A stretch of 46,795 nt of DNA. Source: Butyrivibrio sp. CAG:318 (GTDB lineage Bacteria > Bacillota > Clostridia > Lachnospirales > Lachnospiraceae). The position numbers were made by a program, and so were the translations under genes. The first letter of the stretch is position 1. Each line of letters starts with the position of its first letter. The DNA is taken from NCBI GenBank assembly GCA_000431815.1, contig FR889229.1, forward strand, positions 43,328 to 90,122. Direction: 5' to 3'. The notes beneath the pieces were generated by a model. The model did no database searches, was not told the DNA's origin, and saw only the letters and a program-made list of their open reading frames with translations. Positions 13,926-23,041 of the stretch are shown here, piece after piece.

Positions 13926-15785
13926 ATGGGTATTAGACGCAAAGGCAGAAACAAGGGAATAATTTCCGGAACCGCCGCACTGATTAAAAAGTGCGGCTTA
14001 AGTCTTATTGTCTTTGAATTGTTGTACAAATTGGCCGCTTTTGCTATAGGATATCCTCTTTATCTGGCGGGATGGGATTTTACGCTCAGGAAGGCCGGAT
14101 TTAAGTATCTTACCAATAATTATTTTTTCACTTATCTTAAAAGTCCGTTCACGATAATCTTTTTCGTGCTCATTGTTCTGATTTTTGCCTTTTATGTTAC
14201 TTATGAAGTGGCATGCCTTTCGGTGTGCTTTGATGCCGGTTACCATAATAATCCGATAACCATTGCCCAGATTTTCAAGGCAGGTGCGAAACTGGTCCGT
14301 AAAACGATGAAAAAGAAACGCATAGTAACTTTTTTGCATGTACTGATTGTATCATTAATGATGAATATTACACTGATAGGCTTTCTTGCATCGGGAATTA
14401 CGCTTTCGGACGCGGCTGTGCGCACGATTAAGAGCCATGCATATATTTTTATTCCGATAGGACTGGCGGTGCTTGCTTTGTTTGTATATTGTATTATTCA
14501 TATGTTTTCCATCAATTACATGGCATATGACGGTGGAGATATATCGGACAGCAAACGTAAGAGCAGGCAGATGGTAAGAGTGAGGGGACTAAGGTCATTC
14601 GGACTTGTGTTTGGCTGGAACGTCGCATTGTTAGCGGTAATTTATATAGTTTATTTTATAATGATTATTCTCATAAGTCTCGGTGTCACGATACTTGACA
14701 AGGCTAATCTCGGTATGGCGTTATTCCTTACGGTGTTCAGGGTTGTACTTTTCGTGACCAAGGTTCTTCTCACAATTACATCACTTCCGGTTTCGTATTG
14801 CCTGATAACGAGTATGTTTTACAGATACAGATGCGATGAAGGGGACGAATTCAATATGGGAATAGTTACGGAGAGCCTGATTGGAAGTAAGGGAAATTCA
14901 CACCGCATGAGGCAGTTCGTGATATCGGCGGCAGTTATCGTAATATCGTTGGTAATGAATATCATGTATATGGTGAGTGCATTTGACAGCAATCCTTTCT
15001 CTAACGTGGAATTCTTTGACCAGACACTTATAATGGCGCACCGCGGAAGTTCATATAATGCACCTGAGAATACCATGCTTGCATTTGAGAAAGCAGTGGA
15101 AGCTACGGCCGATTATATTGAACTTGATGTCCATGAGACGAAGGACGGACAGATTGTGGTCATGCATGATGACAGCCTTAAGAGAACGGCCGGAGTGAAT
15201 AAGAAAGTCTGGAATATGAATTATGAGGATATAGCAAAACTGGATGCCGGAAGCTGGTTTGGCAGCAACGAAGAATTTAAGGAATGCCGCATACCGCTTT
15301 TGTCTGATGTAATGAAATATACCAAGGGAAAAATACGGCTTAACATAGAGATAAAACTTACGGACAACGAGCCTGATCTTGTGAAAATGGTTGCAGCACT
15401 CATAGAACAATATGATTATATTGACGAATGCGTTGTCACATCCATGAATTACGAAGCACTTAAGGGTATAAAACAGATTAATCCGAAGATACAGACCGGG
15501 TATGTGCTTAATGTGGCGTACGGTAATTTTTATAATCTGCCGTATGTTGACGCTTTCAGTATTAATTCGGGATTTGTCAATAAGAATATGATCGATGCCA
15601 TCCATAACAGAGGCAAGGAGATATATGTCTGGACGGTTAATGGTGAAAACAGGGCCAAGGAACTTACCGTAATGGGTGTTGACGGACTGATAACGGATAA
15701 TCCCGTTATGGCAAGGGAAGTTGTTTACTCCAAATATTCCAATACATTGATATATAATGTGCTGAGTTATGTTTTTAAAGGATAG
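13926..15785 (+). CDS. Membrane-anchored glycerophosphodiester phosphodiesterase
   Basis: This 619-residue protein begins with a large membrane part (about residues 15-355, roughly eight hydrophobic segments) typical of the GDPD-associated membrane domain. A GDPD catalytic barrel then starts at MAHRGSSYNAPENT (H372-R373), with ELDVHETKDGQIVVMHDD and the later LNIEIK, VDGLITDNP. The enzyme hydrolyses glycerophosphodiesters to glycerol-3-phosphate and an alcohol, probably at the outer face of the membrane and possibly acting on lipid head groups or teichoic acid units. The ATG at 13926 is chosen because GGAG lies 7 bases upstream; the frame's earlier GTG is inside the icd terminator. Substrate is not defined by sequence. 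Confidence 0.9.
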   Translation: MGIRRKGRNKGIISGTAALIKKCGLSLIVFELLYKLAAFAIGYPLYLAGWDFTLRKAGFKYLTNNYFFTYLKSPFTIIFFVLIVLIFAFYVTYEVACLSVCFDAGYHNNPITIAQIFKAGAKLVRKTMKKKRIVTFLHVLIVSLMMNITLIGFLASGITLSDAAVRTIKSHAYIFIPIGLAVLALFVYCIIHMFSINYMAYDGGDISDSKRKSRQMVRVRGLRSFGLVFGWNVALLAVIYIVYFIMIILISLGVTILDKANLGMALFLTVFRVVLFVTKVLLTITSLPVSYCLITSMFYRYRCDEGDEFNMGIVTESLIGSKGNSHRMRQFVISAAVIVISLVMNIMYMVSAFDSNPFSNVEFFDQTLIMAHRGSSYNAPENTMLAFEKAVEATADYIELDVHETKDGQIVVMHDDSLKRTAGVNKKVWNMNYEDIAKLDAGSWFGSNEEFKECRIPLLSDVMKYTKGKIRLNIEIKLTDNEPDLVKMVAALIEQYDYIDECVVTSMNYEALKGIKQINPKIQTGYVLNVAYGNFYNLPYVDAFSINSGFVNKNMIDAIHNRGKEIYVWTVNGENRAKELTVMGVDGLITDNPVMAREVVYSKYSNTLIYNVLSYVFKG

Positions 15786-15797
15786 GGGTAACTCATT

Positions 15798-15826
15798 TTG
15801 ACTTTTTTACCAAAATATTATATAAT
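15798..15826 (+). promoter_or_regulatory. Sigma-A promoter of arcC and following genes
   Basis: TTGACT (15798-15803), a 17-base spacer and a perfect TATAAT (15821-15826) lie about 60 bases before the arcC start. The short leader contains only a small GGCC-GCA-GGCC hairpin (15837-15847). Confidence 0.85.
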
Positions 15827-15885
15827 ATGAATTGATGGCCGCAGGCCTGTTTGACAGATAAAATCATATGAAAAGAGGTATGTTA

Positions 15886-16815
15886 ATGGATAATAAGAAA
15901 ATAGTTGTTGCACTCGGACGTAATGCATTCGGTGAGACATTTCCGGAGCAGAAGGCTAATGTTGCCAAAGCGGCAAGAGCGATAGCCGATCTTGTTGAGG
16001 CTAAGTATAATATAGTTATTACACACAGTAACGGTCCGCAGGTAGGAATGATACAGACTGCAATGACCGAATTTGCCAGACTTGATTCAAGATATACTGT
16101 TGCGCCTATGTCACTTTGCGGTGCAATGAGTCAGGGATATATCGGTTTTGACCTTCAGAATGCGATAAGAACAGAGCTTCTCAACAGAGGAATATATAAG
16201 ACGGTATCTACTATTATAACACAGGTCAAGGTGGATCCTTTTGACAGGGCATTCTCTAATCCTACCAAGGTTATCGGAAGATATATGACAGAGGAAGAGG
16301 CAAAGGCTGAGGAAGCCAAGGGCAATTATGTTGTAAAAGAAGATAAAGGATACCGCAGGATAATCGCAGCTCCTAAGCCTCAGGATATATACGAAATCGA
16401 TGCGGTAAGAACACTTCTGGATGCCGGACAGATTGTAATAGCTGCCGGAGGCGGCGGAATACCGGTACTTGAACAGAGAACTGTCCTTAAGGGAGCAAGC
16501 GCCATAATTGAGAAAGATTATGTTGCGGCAAGACTTGCGGAACTTATTGATGCAGATACACTTCTTTTCCTTACGGCAGCTGACAAGCTTGTCATTAATG
16601 AAGGAACGGATAAGGAACAGAGTTTTGACACGATCAAGGCCTCTGAGCTTAAGGAATATGTGAATGAAGATAATATGGGAGCCATTACGACACTGCCTAA
16701 GGTATCGGCAGCGGTAGAGTTTGTTCTCGCAGGCAATGAGCGTAAAGCGGTAATTGCCAACCTTGAGAGCGCTAAGGATGCGCTTGCGGGCAAATGCGGA
16801 ACTACGATTTTATAG
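15886..16815 (+). CDS. arcC: Carbamate kinase
   Basis: This 309-residue amino-acid-kinase-fold enzyme interconverts carbamoyl phosphate + ADP and ATP + carbamate. The family marks are ITHSNGPQVGMI, the AAGGGGIPV nucleotide loop, IEKDYVAARLAEL and LLFLTAADKLVINEG. The N-terminal phosphate-binding loop reads ALGRNAFGE where most relatives have ALGGNAL. The ATG at 15886 is preferred because AGAGG lies 7 bases upstream; the earlier in-frame ATG (15868) overlaps no good site. No arginine deiminase or ornithine carbamoyltransferase gene is adjacent, so the pathway (arginine, citrulline, agmatine or purine-derived carbamoyl groups) cannot be told here. It may form a transcript with the next GTPase gene, 21 bases downstream. 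Confidence 0.92.
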   Translation: MDNKKIVVALGRNAFGETFPEQKANVAKAARAIADLVEAKYNIVITHSNGPQVGMIQTAMTEFARLDSRYTVAPMSLCGAMSQGYIGFDLQNAIRTELLNRGIYKTVSTIITQVKVDPFDRAFSNPTKVIGRYMTEEEAKAEEAKGNYVVKEDKGYRRIIAAPKPQDIYEIDAVRTLLDAGQIVIAAGGGGIPVLEQRTVLKGASAIIEKDYVAARLAELIDADTLLFLTAADKLVINEGTDKEQSFDTIKASELKEYVNEDNMGAITTLPKVSAAVEFVLAGNERKAVIANLESAKDALAGKCGTTIL

Positions 16816-16836
16816 ACGTCGGAAAGGATGATAACA

Positions 16837-17997
16837 ATGACAAAAGTAACAATAATCTCGGGATTTCTCGGAGCAGGTAAGACTACATTTATTAAGAAAC
16901 TTCTCGAGGAAGTTTATAAGGGACAGAAGGTTGTCCTTATCGAGAACGAGTTCGGTGAAATAGGAATTGACGGCGGCTTCCTTAAGGATGCCGGAGTACA
17001 GATTAACGAGATGAATTCAGGATGCATATGCTGTTCACTCGTAGGAGATTTCGGAAGGGCTCTTAAGCAGGTTGCAGCTGATTATAAGCCTGATATGATT
17101 ATAATAGAGCCATCCGGAGTAGGAAAGCTTTCAGATGTAATTGCCGCTGTTGAGAATGTGGCTGAAGAAGCAGAACTTACACTTGAGAATTTCATAACTG
17201 TAGCTGACGGAACCAAGTGCAAGATGTATATCAAGAATTTTGGTGAGTTTTATAATAACCAGATTGAGAGTGCATCCACAATAGTTCTCAGCAGAACACA
17301 GAATATGACAGAAGATAAGCTTGAAGCTGCTGTAGCACTTATCAGGGAGCATAATGATAAGGCTGCGATAATCACAACACCTTGGGATGATCTTACAGGC
17401 AAGCAGATTGAAGATGCCATGAAGAAAACATCTCTTGTTGACGAGATGCTTAAGGAAATGGATGTATGTCCGGTTTGCGGACATCATCATGATGACGAAG
17501 ATGAGCATGAACATCATCATGACCATGACGGAGAATGTTGCTGCGGACATGATCATGATCATGAACATCATCATGACCATGATGAAGACGAAGATGAACA
17601 TGAACATCACCACCATGACCATGATGAGGAAGAACATGAGCATCATCATCATGACGGAGAATGCTGTTGCGGACATGATCATGATCATGAGCATGGACAT
17701 CATCATCACCATCATGCGGATGACGTATTTAACAGCTGGGGTACAGAGACACCTCATAAATACGACAGAGACAGTATAGAATCTATTCTTAAGAGACTTG
17801 TAGAGACTGACGAGTTCGGAGTTATCTTAAGAGCTAAAGGAATGGTTCCGGATAAAGAAGGCAGATGGATTTATTTCGATGCTGTTCCGGGTGAATATGA
17901 ACTCAGGGACGGTTCGCCGGAATATACCGGAAAGCTTTGCGTAATAGGTACCAATGTTGATCCGGATAAGATGGAAGAATTGTTTGGACTTAAATAA
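16837..17997 (+). CDS. G3E (CobW/COG0523) GTPase with His/Cys-rich metal-binding loop
   Basis: This 386-residue putative metal chaperone GTPase has Walker A GFLGAGKT (9-16), IENEFGEIGIDG, the signature metal site SGCICCSL (C63, C65, C66), IIEPSGVGKL (the Walker B/switch region) and a C-terminal CobW domain from about residue 310. Between them (about 212-295) is a very long histidine/aspartate tract with two copies of a GECCCGHDHDHEH unit and a CPVCGHHH segment, suited to storing or delivering zinc, nickel or cobalt. The ATG at 16837 follows AAAGG by 9 bases; the ATG at 16828 sits on that site and is unlikely. The metal served cannot be read from sequence. A second G3E-like gene follows. Confidence 0.9.
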   Translation: MTKVTIISGFLGAGKTTFIKKLLEEVYKGQKVVLIENEFGEIGIDGGFLKDAGVQINEMNSGCICCSLVGDFGRALKQVAADYKPDMIIIEPSGVGKLSDVIAAVENVAEEAELTLENFITVADGTKCKMYIKNFGEFYNNQIESASTIVLSRTQNMTEDKLEAAVALIREHNDKAAIITTPWDDLTGKQIEDAMKKTSLVDEMLKEMDVCPVCGHHHDDEDEHEHHHDHDGECCCGHDHDHEHHHDHDEDEDEHEHHHHDHDEEEHEHHHHDGECCCGHDHDHEHGHHHHHHADDVFNSWGTETPHKYDRDSIESILKRLVETDEFGVILRAKGMVPDKEGRWIYFDAVPGEYELRDGSPEYTGKLCVIGTNVDPDKMEELFGLK

Positions 17998-18003
17998 TAA
18001 TTA

Positions 18004-18036
18004 TATGCCGGAGGCATTTTTCTCCGGCATATTTCA
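18004..18036 (+). terminator. Terminator or attenuator-like hairpin between the two GTPase genes
   Basis: A 10-bp perfect stem (TATGCCGGAG with CTCCGGCATA) has an 8-base T-rich loop. It is followed only by TTTCAT, so read-through into the next GTPase gene is plausible. Confidence 0.65.
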
Positions 18037-18063
18037 TAAATAAGAATTGTTAGGAGCAATTAC

Positions 18064-19018
18064 TATGCAGATACCTGTTTTTATAATTAACGGTTTTCTT
18101 GAAAGCGGCAAGACAACTTTTATCAAAGAGACACTTGCCAGCGAAGATTTTAATGATGGTTCAAGAAGTCTTGTGATCGCATGTGAAGACGGCGAAGAAG
18201 AATACAATGAAAAAGAAATGACGGCCCTTAATGTTACGGTTGAGATGGTTGAAGATGCGGAGGAACTCACAAAGGATTTCTTTGTGGAAGCAAGCAACCG
18301 CTGTAAGGCGGAACGTGTTTTCGTAGAATTTAACGGAATGTGGAAACTGGATGAGTTTATTGATTCGCTTCCGAATTTCATGGAAGTTGTACAGATAATC
18401 ACCCTGGTAAATGCAGAGACCTATGATATGTACCTCTCCAATATGAGACAGGTCATGATGGATCAGTATAAATTAACCGAGATGGTTATTTTTAACAGAT
18501 GTACCAAGGATTCTGACAGAGCGGCATACAGAAGAAGCGTAAAAGCCGTAAATACCAGAGCTCAGGTTTATTTTGAGTCATCCGACGGAAGCTCGAACGA
18601 AGTTAACGAGATACTTCCTTTTGATATATCAAAGGACGAGATAGAGATTGCGGATGAAGATTTCGGATTATGGTATATGGATGCGATGGATAATCCTGAT
18701 AAATACGATAACAAAATAATCAAAACCAAGGCTGTTGTATATAAGCCTAAGCAATATGCGAAAAAAGGCATGTTTGCTCCGGGACGTTTTGCAATGACAT
18801 GTTGTGTTGAGGATGTCAGGTTTATAGGATTCAGATGTGTATGCGATGATGTAACGGGCAAACAGCTGGAAGGATATCGCGACAGGGATTTTATAATGCT
18901 TACAGCGAGAGCTAAATCAGAGTTTTGTAAGGAATACAAGGGACAGGGTATTGTATTATATGCAATGGATATAGAGAGTGCATCCAAACCGGAAGATGAC
19001 CTTGTATATTTTAACTAA
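18064..19018 (+). CDS. Divergent G3E-like GTPase with DUF1980-like C-terminal domain
   Basis: This 317-residue protein starts with a P-loop GFLESGKTTF (10-19) in the context of the CobW family. It lacks the CxCC metal motif, and its Walker B region reads VFVEFNGMWKL rather than EPSG. Its last 90 residues (IIKTKAVVYKP, then PGRFAMTCCVEDVRFIGFRC and GYRDRDFIMLTARA) resemble the C-terminal domain of DUF1980/TIGR03943 (YcgQ-like) proteins, which elsewhere pair with a permease in metal handling. The start is fixed by AGGAG 8 bases before ATG 18064. It follows the His-rich GTPase and precedes a lipoprotein gene by 19 bases. The domain match is from memory of motifs. A role in metal trafficking is inferred. 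Confidence 0.75.
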
Positions 19019-19037
19019 GACAAACAGGAGGTTGAAA

Positions 19038-20792
19038 ATGAGAATAAAGCGCAGCATACCGGTATCGGCTTTGTGCATTTTGATTGCACTGTCTCTTACA
19101 TCATGTATATCCGTAAGAAAGGTTTCTGATGAAGAGATAAGAGCCGGTTTCGACGAACTGTGTGATGATATTTTTAAGCAGATGCTTGAAGATAACAGTT
19201 TCAATGCACATTTTGTGGTATCGGACCCGTCTGAATACGGCGTGACATTTAATGCAGATGATTATACTCTTGGAGGAGTGCTTATTGACGAAGATGAAGA
19301 TGACGATGTTGACAGGTATCTTGATAAGCTTCATAAAATAACGCGCAAATCTCTTACGGATGAGCAAAAGACTGCTTATGACAGTATAGAATTTTACCTT
19401 GTTACGCAGAAGAACTATGAAGGACTTGAGATGTATTATAATTATTTTGGGCCTACATCAGGAATAACATCCAACCTTTCAAGTAACTTTATAGAGTATG
19501 TGTTCTATGATCAGGATGATGTGGATCATTATCTTGAATATCTTAAGGATTGCGAAAGGTATATCGATGAGGCTGTCGATGTCCTTTATAAGCAGTCGGA
19601 AAAAGGGTATTTTATGCCAGAGTATGTGGCGGATGAAGTTATAGAGCAATGCGATAAAATACTTAACGCAGATACGGAAGCGCTTGTTGTTACATTTGAA
19701 GATAAAATAGACGGACTTGGACTTGATGACAAGGTTAAGGACGAATATATTGAAACTAATAAGCAGTATGTGGATAAATATTATCTGCCTTCATATGAGA
19801 AAGTAAAAAATGCCGTCAGCGAGCTTAAAACAACGGGAACCAACGATGGCGGTCTCTGTGGTTTCGGCGATGATGGAAAGGCTCTTTATAAAGCGATATT
19901 GCGGGATAAAACAAGTTCAGACATGACACCGGAAGAAATTATAGAACTCCTGGAAGATGAGATGAACGAATGCGTTAAATCGCTTACGGCCGTGATTGCC
20001 ATGGATTACAATGCATATGAAGAATTTATGGATTACAAAGCCGGATTTGACACGCCTGATGATGTATTAAAGTATATTATTAAGGAGATGGAAAGTGATT
20101 TCCCTGCACCGGCAACAACAAATTATAACATAGAATATCAGAATAAAGCCTGCGAGGTCGAAGGAACACTGGCATATTATGTGTCATCGCGTATTGATGA
20201 CATAAGTATTAACAATATCAAGGTCAATGGATCCGAGGTGGAGAGCGGTTCGCTTATGATGTATGAAACGCTTGCACATGAAGGATATCCGGGACATTTG
20301 TATGAGTTTACGAATTTCTACAATAACGATAGTGTATGCAATGCCCGTAAAGCACTTGATTTTACAGGCACCACTGAAGGATGGGCCAAATATGTCGAGA
20401 ACTGCGTTGATGAGTATCTTGATATGAGCCGCAATGTCCGGGAACTTAACAGGGTAAATAACCTGATAAGCTATATCTGCTCATCGAGAGTCGATATAGG
20501 AGTCAACTACGAGGGATGGACCATTGATGATGTTTACAGTTATCTGGCACAATATTATGAGATAAACAGGGAAACGGCAACCGAGATGTTTTATTCGGCG
20601 GTCGGAGACCCGGGAGTGCTTCTGCCGTACACGGTAGGCAACATTCTTATGCAGGATTTACGTGATAAGGCAGAAAAGGAACTTGGCAGCGGTTTCGAGG
20701 CACTTGAATTCCATAAATGGATACTTGACACAGGCATCACTGCATTTCCGGTATATGAAGACAGACTTGAGGAATGGTTAGCACAGAAGTAA
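19038..20792 (+). CDS. DUF885-family lipoprotein, probable metallopeptidase
   Basis: This 584-residue exported lipoprotein has a positively charged N terminus, a hydrophobic stretch and a lipobox LTSC with the acylated C23. The DUF885 mark is the motif LAHEGYPGHLYEF (H414, E415, H420), followed by FTGTTEGWAKYVE (a third possible metal-binding glutamate). These resemble zinc metallopeptidases acting on the outer face of the membrane; the substrate is unknown. AGGAGGT lies 5 bases before the ATG. The gene follows the second GTPase by 19 bases and is likely co-transcribed with it, which would fit a metal-dependent surface enzyme. Its 3' end overlaps the convergent subtilisin gene by 15 bases. 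Confidence 0.85.
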   Translation: MRIKRSIPVSALCILIALSLTSCISVRKVSDEEIRAGFDELCDDIFKQMLEDNSFNAHFVVSDPSEYGVTFNADDYTLGGVLIDEDEDDDVDRYLDKLHKITRKSLTDEQKTAYDSIEFYLVTQKNYEGLEMYYNYFGPTSGITSNLSSNFIEYVFYDQDDVDHYLEYLKDCERYIDEAVDVLYKQSEKGYFMPEYVADEVIEQCDKILNADTEALVVTFEDKIDGLGLDDKVKDEYIETNKQYVDKYYLPSYEKVKNAVSELKTTGTNDGGLCGFGDDGKALYKAILRDKTSSDMTPEEIIELLEDEMNECVKSLTAVIAMDYNAYEEFMDYKAGFDTPDDVLKYIIKEMESDFPAPATTNYNIEYQNKACEVEGTLAYYVSSRIDDISINNIKVNGSEVESGSLMMYETLAHEGYPGHLYEFTNFYNNDSVCNARKALDFTGTTEGWAKYVENCVDEYLDMSRNVRELNRVNNLISYICSSRVDIGVNYEGWTIDDVYSYLAQYYEINRETATEMFYSAVGDPGVLLPYTVGNILMQDLRDKAEKELGSGFEALEFHKWILDTGITAFPVYEDRLEEWLAQK

Positions 20793-21674
20793 CATTTTGC
20801 TGATGTTAAGCCTGCCGCATCCCTGGGTATAGTAATCAAGCCCGGCGTCATCGGCACTTTTGCACAGAAGTTTCTTAAAATCATCATTTGATAAAGCTTT
20901 ATTATAAGATAATACAAGAGCGGCGGCTCCTGACACAATCGGTGTGGACATGGAGGTGCCGCTTTTTGATATATAATTTCCGTATCCGTTATAACAGCTT
21001 ATAATATTACTGCCGGGTGCTATAATATCCGGCTTGGGAACATCGCACATGGTAGGTCCTTTACTGGAATATGTGTGATGGCGTATTCCTTTTGAATCTG
21101 TATGGGTCATGACATCATCGGTTCCGACCGTTATTACCTTGCGGCTGGTTCCGGGAATTGTGATGGTATGGTATGCCGGACCGTTGTTCCCGGCCGATGT
21201 AATTACAGTAAGGCCGTCATCCCACAGATCTTCAACTACATCAATAAGCCTGCTGTATTCGCTCTGACATGATGACGATTCTGTTCCGACAGAAATATTA
21301 ACAATTCGTATGCTGTATTTTTCACGGTTGGATTTGATCCACTCAAGAGCTTTTATCATTGTGGCAGAATCACCGCCTCCTTTGTAATCAAGTACTTTAA
21401 GAGATATAATCCCGGCTCCCGGAGCGACACCCCTGTAAAGTCCGTCCGACGCGGCACCGCTTGATGAGATAATGCCTGCGACATGGGTTCCGTGAGAATT
21501 ATCATCATACGGTTTGCTCCGCATATTCACAAAATCTACGAATTTAACAATATTGCCGGAAAGGTCCCTGTGCCTGTAAATTCCTGTATCAAGTATAGCA
21601 ATGTTCACGCCGCGCCCGGTTATTCCGCTGCGGTGGATTGCATCGAGATTGAGTTTTTTTCTTATTCGGTTCAT
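20778..21674 (-). CDS. Intracellular subtilisin-like serine protease (S8)
   Basis: This 298-residue protease carries the full subtilisin triad: AILDTGI (D29), NSHGTHVAG (H61), SGTSMSTPI (S241), plus the oxyanion-hole asparagine in TSAGNNGP. There is no signal peptide and only a short N-terminal extension, as in AprX-like cytoplasmic subtilisins, which probably degrade damaged or signalling proteins inside the cell or in the mother cell during sporulation. The gene is convergent with the DUF885 lipoprotein and shares its last 15 bases. It is transcribed away from the choice-of-anchor gene, with a 157-bp divergent spacer that holds a short inverted repeat (21752-21773). Confidence 0.93.
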   Translation of the reverse strand: MNRIRKKLNLDAIHRSGITGRGVNIAILDTGIYRHRDLSGNIVKFVDFVNMRSKPYDDNSHGTHVAGIISSSGAASDGLYRGVAPGAGIISLKVLDYKGGGDSATMIKALEWIKSNREKYSIRIVNISVGTESSSCQSEYSRLIDVVEDLWDDGLTVITSAGNNGPAYHTITIPGTSRKVITVGTDDVMTHTDSKGIRHHTYSSKGPTMCDVPKPDIIAPGSNIISCYNGYGNYISKSGTSMSTPIVSGAAALVLSYNKALSNDDFKKLLCKSADDAGLDYYTQGCGRLNISKMLLLC

Positions 21675-21831
21675 AAAGGTTACACCGCGGCATATAATAT
21701 CTATAATCTAATGTATGTGGAGTGGTGGAAAAAGTGAAAAATACCCCCTAAAAGAGGGTATAAGATTTGATGAAGATGTAGTAAAGTTATAGCGTAAAGA
21801 TATAGAAAAGTTTTAAACGGAGGAATAAGAG

Positions 21832-22884
21832 ATGAAGCTGATTGGTAAGATTAAGAATATGTCAAGAAGAACCGGAGCGGTTTTTATGGCAGTTGCTATG
21901 TTACTTGCGGGATTAGCAGTGGGAATGGGAATTTTTACAAATGCGGCATATGCTGAAGATGAGAATGTACAGATTGTACTCAGGAGACTTATCGGAAGCG
22001 CGAAGCCGTATGCGGTAACGGCGGAAGATGTATACGTATCCAATGATTATCAGGCCAACTTTGCGGCCAATCTCTTTCACCCATCAGAGCATTGGGTAGG
22101 AAGTGATCTTTCAAGCAATCCGGGTACGTTTTACTTTAAGGATATGACACCGGGAACACTTAAACTTAAGAATGATAAGTCGGCTAATAATATTGTAGTC
22201 GGAGTTCCGTATACGATTAACGGAAATCTGGTAACACTTAACAGCCCTGAGAAGAATATTTATATTGCCAATAATAAGAATGTAAATATTTATTTCGAGG
22301 AGAACTTCCTTGATGTGACAGCAGCTATTTCTTATGCAAGAAATACATTTGCCCAGTTTGCAACATACCAGAATACAAAGGGTGTTATAGCTGATTATTC
22401 TGATATGAACAGAAGTGTTATAGATGTAAATGGTTGTACGGATCAGATTTGTGTGGTTAATATTACAGCAGCAGAGCTTAACAGTATCCAGAATGGCGGA
22501 CTTAAAATTTATAAGCCGCAGGATAAGATTGTAGTAATTAATGTTAAGAATATCACAGATGATGAGATTTCAATAAGAGAGTATGCAATTAAAGAAGGCA
22601 ACAATAATTTCGTGACATCATCTGCTAACAATTCAGCGACAATATCAGATACAATTATCTGGAACTTTGCTGATTACGATGGAACAGTAAATATGAACGG
22701 TGTGTGCGGAATATTAGTGGCACCGGATGCCAGCGTTGATCTTTATGTAACAAGCTCAGGAAGAGTAATTGCAGACAGATTTGAAAATATAAGCGGTGAG
22801 ATGCATTTTGTATCGGCAGATATTCCTGTTGAGACTGAGCCGGACACCTACCCGACAGAAGCAGAGATACCGACAACTGCCTGA
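21832..22884 (+). CDS. Secreted choice-of-anchor A surface protein, cut short by a frameshift
   Basis: The reading frame makes a 350-residue exported protein: a signal peptide (about residues 1-42, cleavage near AYAED) is followed by an adhesin-type 'choice-of-anchor A' domain ending with GVCGILVAPDASVDLY and FENISGEMHF. The frame stops at 22882-22884 just as a Thr-rich stalk begins. The stalk and the C-terminal membrane anchor continue one frame over, up to 23293. Removal of one base near 22877 would restore a single protein of about 486 residues. As it reads, the product would be released and not anchored. A strong CGGAGGAATAAG site precedes the ATG. The domain assignment rests on the ending motif and the anchor architecture. 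Confidence 0.8.
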   Translation: MKLIGKIKNMSRRTGAVFMAVAMLLAGLAVGMGIFTNAAYAEDENVQIVLRRLIGSAKPYAVTAEDVYVSNDYQANFAANLFHPSEHWVGSDLSSNPGTFYFKDMTPGTLKLKNDKSANNIVVGVPYTINGNLVTLNSPEKNIYIANNKNVNIYFEENFLDVTAAISYARNTFAQFATYQNTKGVIADYSDMNRSVIDVNGCTDQICVVNITAAELNSIQNGGLKIYKPQDKIVVINVKNITDDEISIREYAIKEGNNNFVTSSANNSATISDTIIWNFADYDGTVNMNGVCGILVAPDASVDLYVTSSGRVIADRFENISGEMHFVSADIPVETEPDTYPTEAEIPTTA

Positions 22885-23041
22885 GACAACGACAGTGCCT
22901 GAGACAACGACAGTGCCTGAGACAACGACAGTGCCTGAGACAACGACAGCACCGGAGACAACAACAGTGCCGGAGACAACGACAGCACCGGAGACAACGA
23001 CAGTGCCTGAGACAACGACAGTGCCTGAGACAACAACAGTA
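22880..23041 (+). repeat. Nine 18-bp tandem repeats coding PETTTV/A
   Basis: Nine consecutive 18-bp units of the type CCTGAGACAACGACAGTG run without interruption, differing only at a few third-position or Val/Ala bases (units 4 and 6 end in GCA/GCC-type alanine, the rest valine). The unit is a multiple of three, so gain or loss of units changes stalk length without changing frame. The opposite strand has a long open frame (VVVSGT repeats) only because of the repeat. Confidence 0.9.

Noticed and set aside
17131..17757. Reverse-strand frame made of MMMVMFMIMIM repeats
   Set aside because: It is the complement of the His/Asp-rich tract of the G3E GTPase; the hydrophobic look is due to CAT/ATG complementarity.
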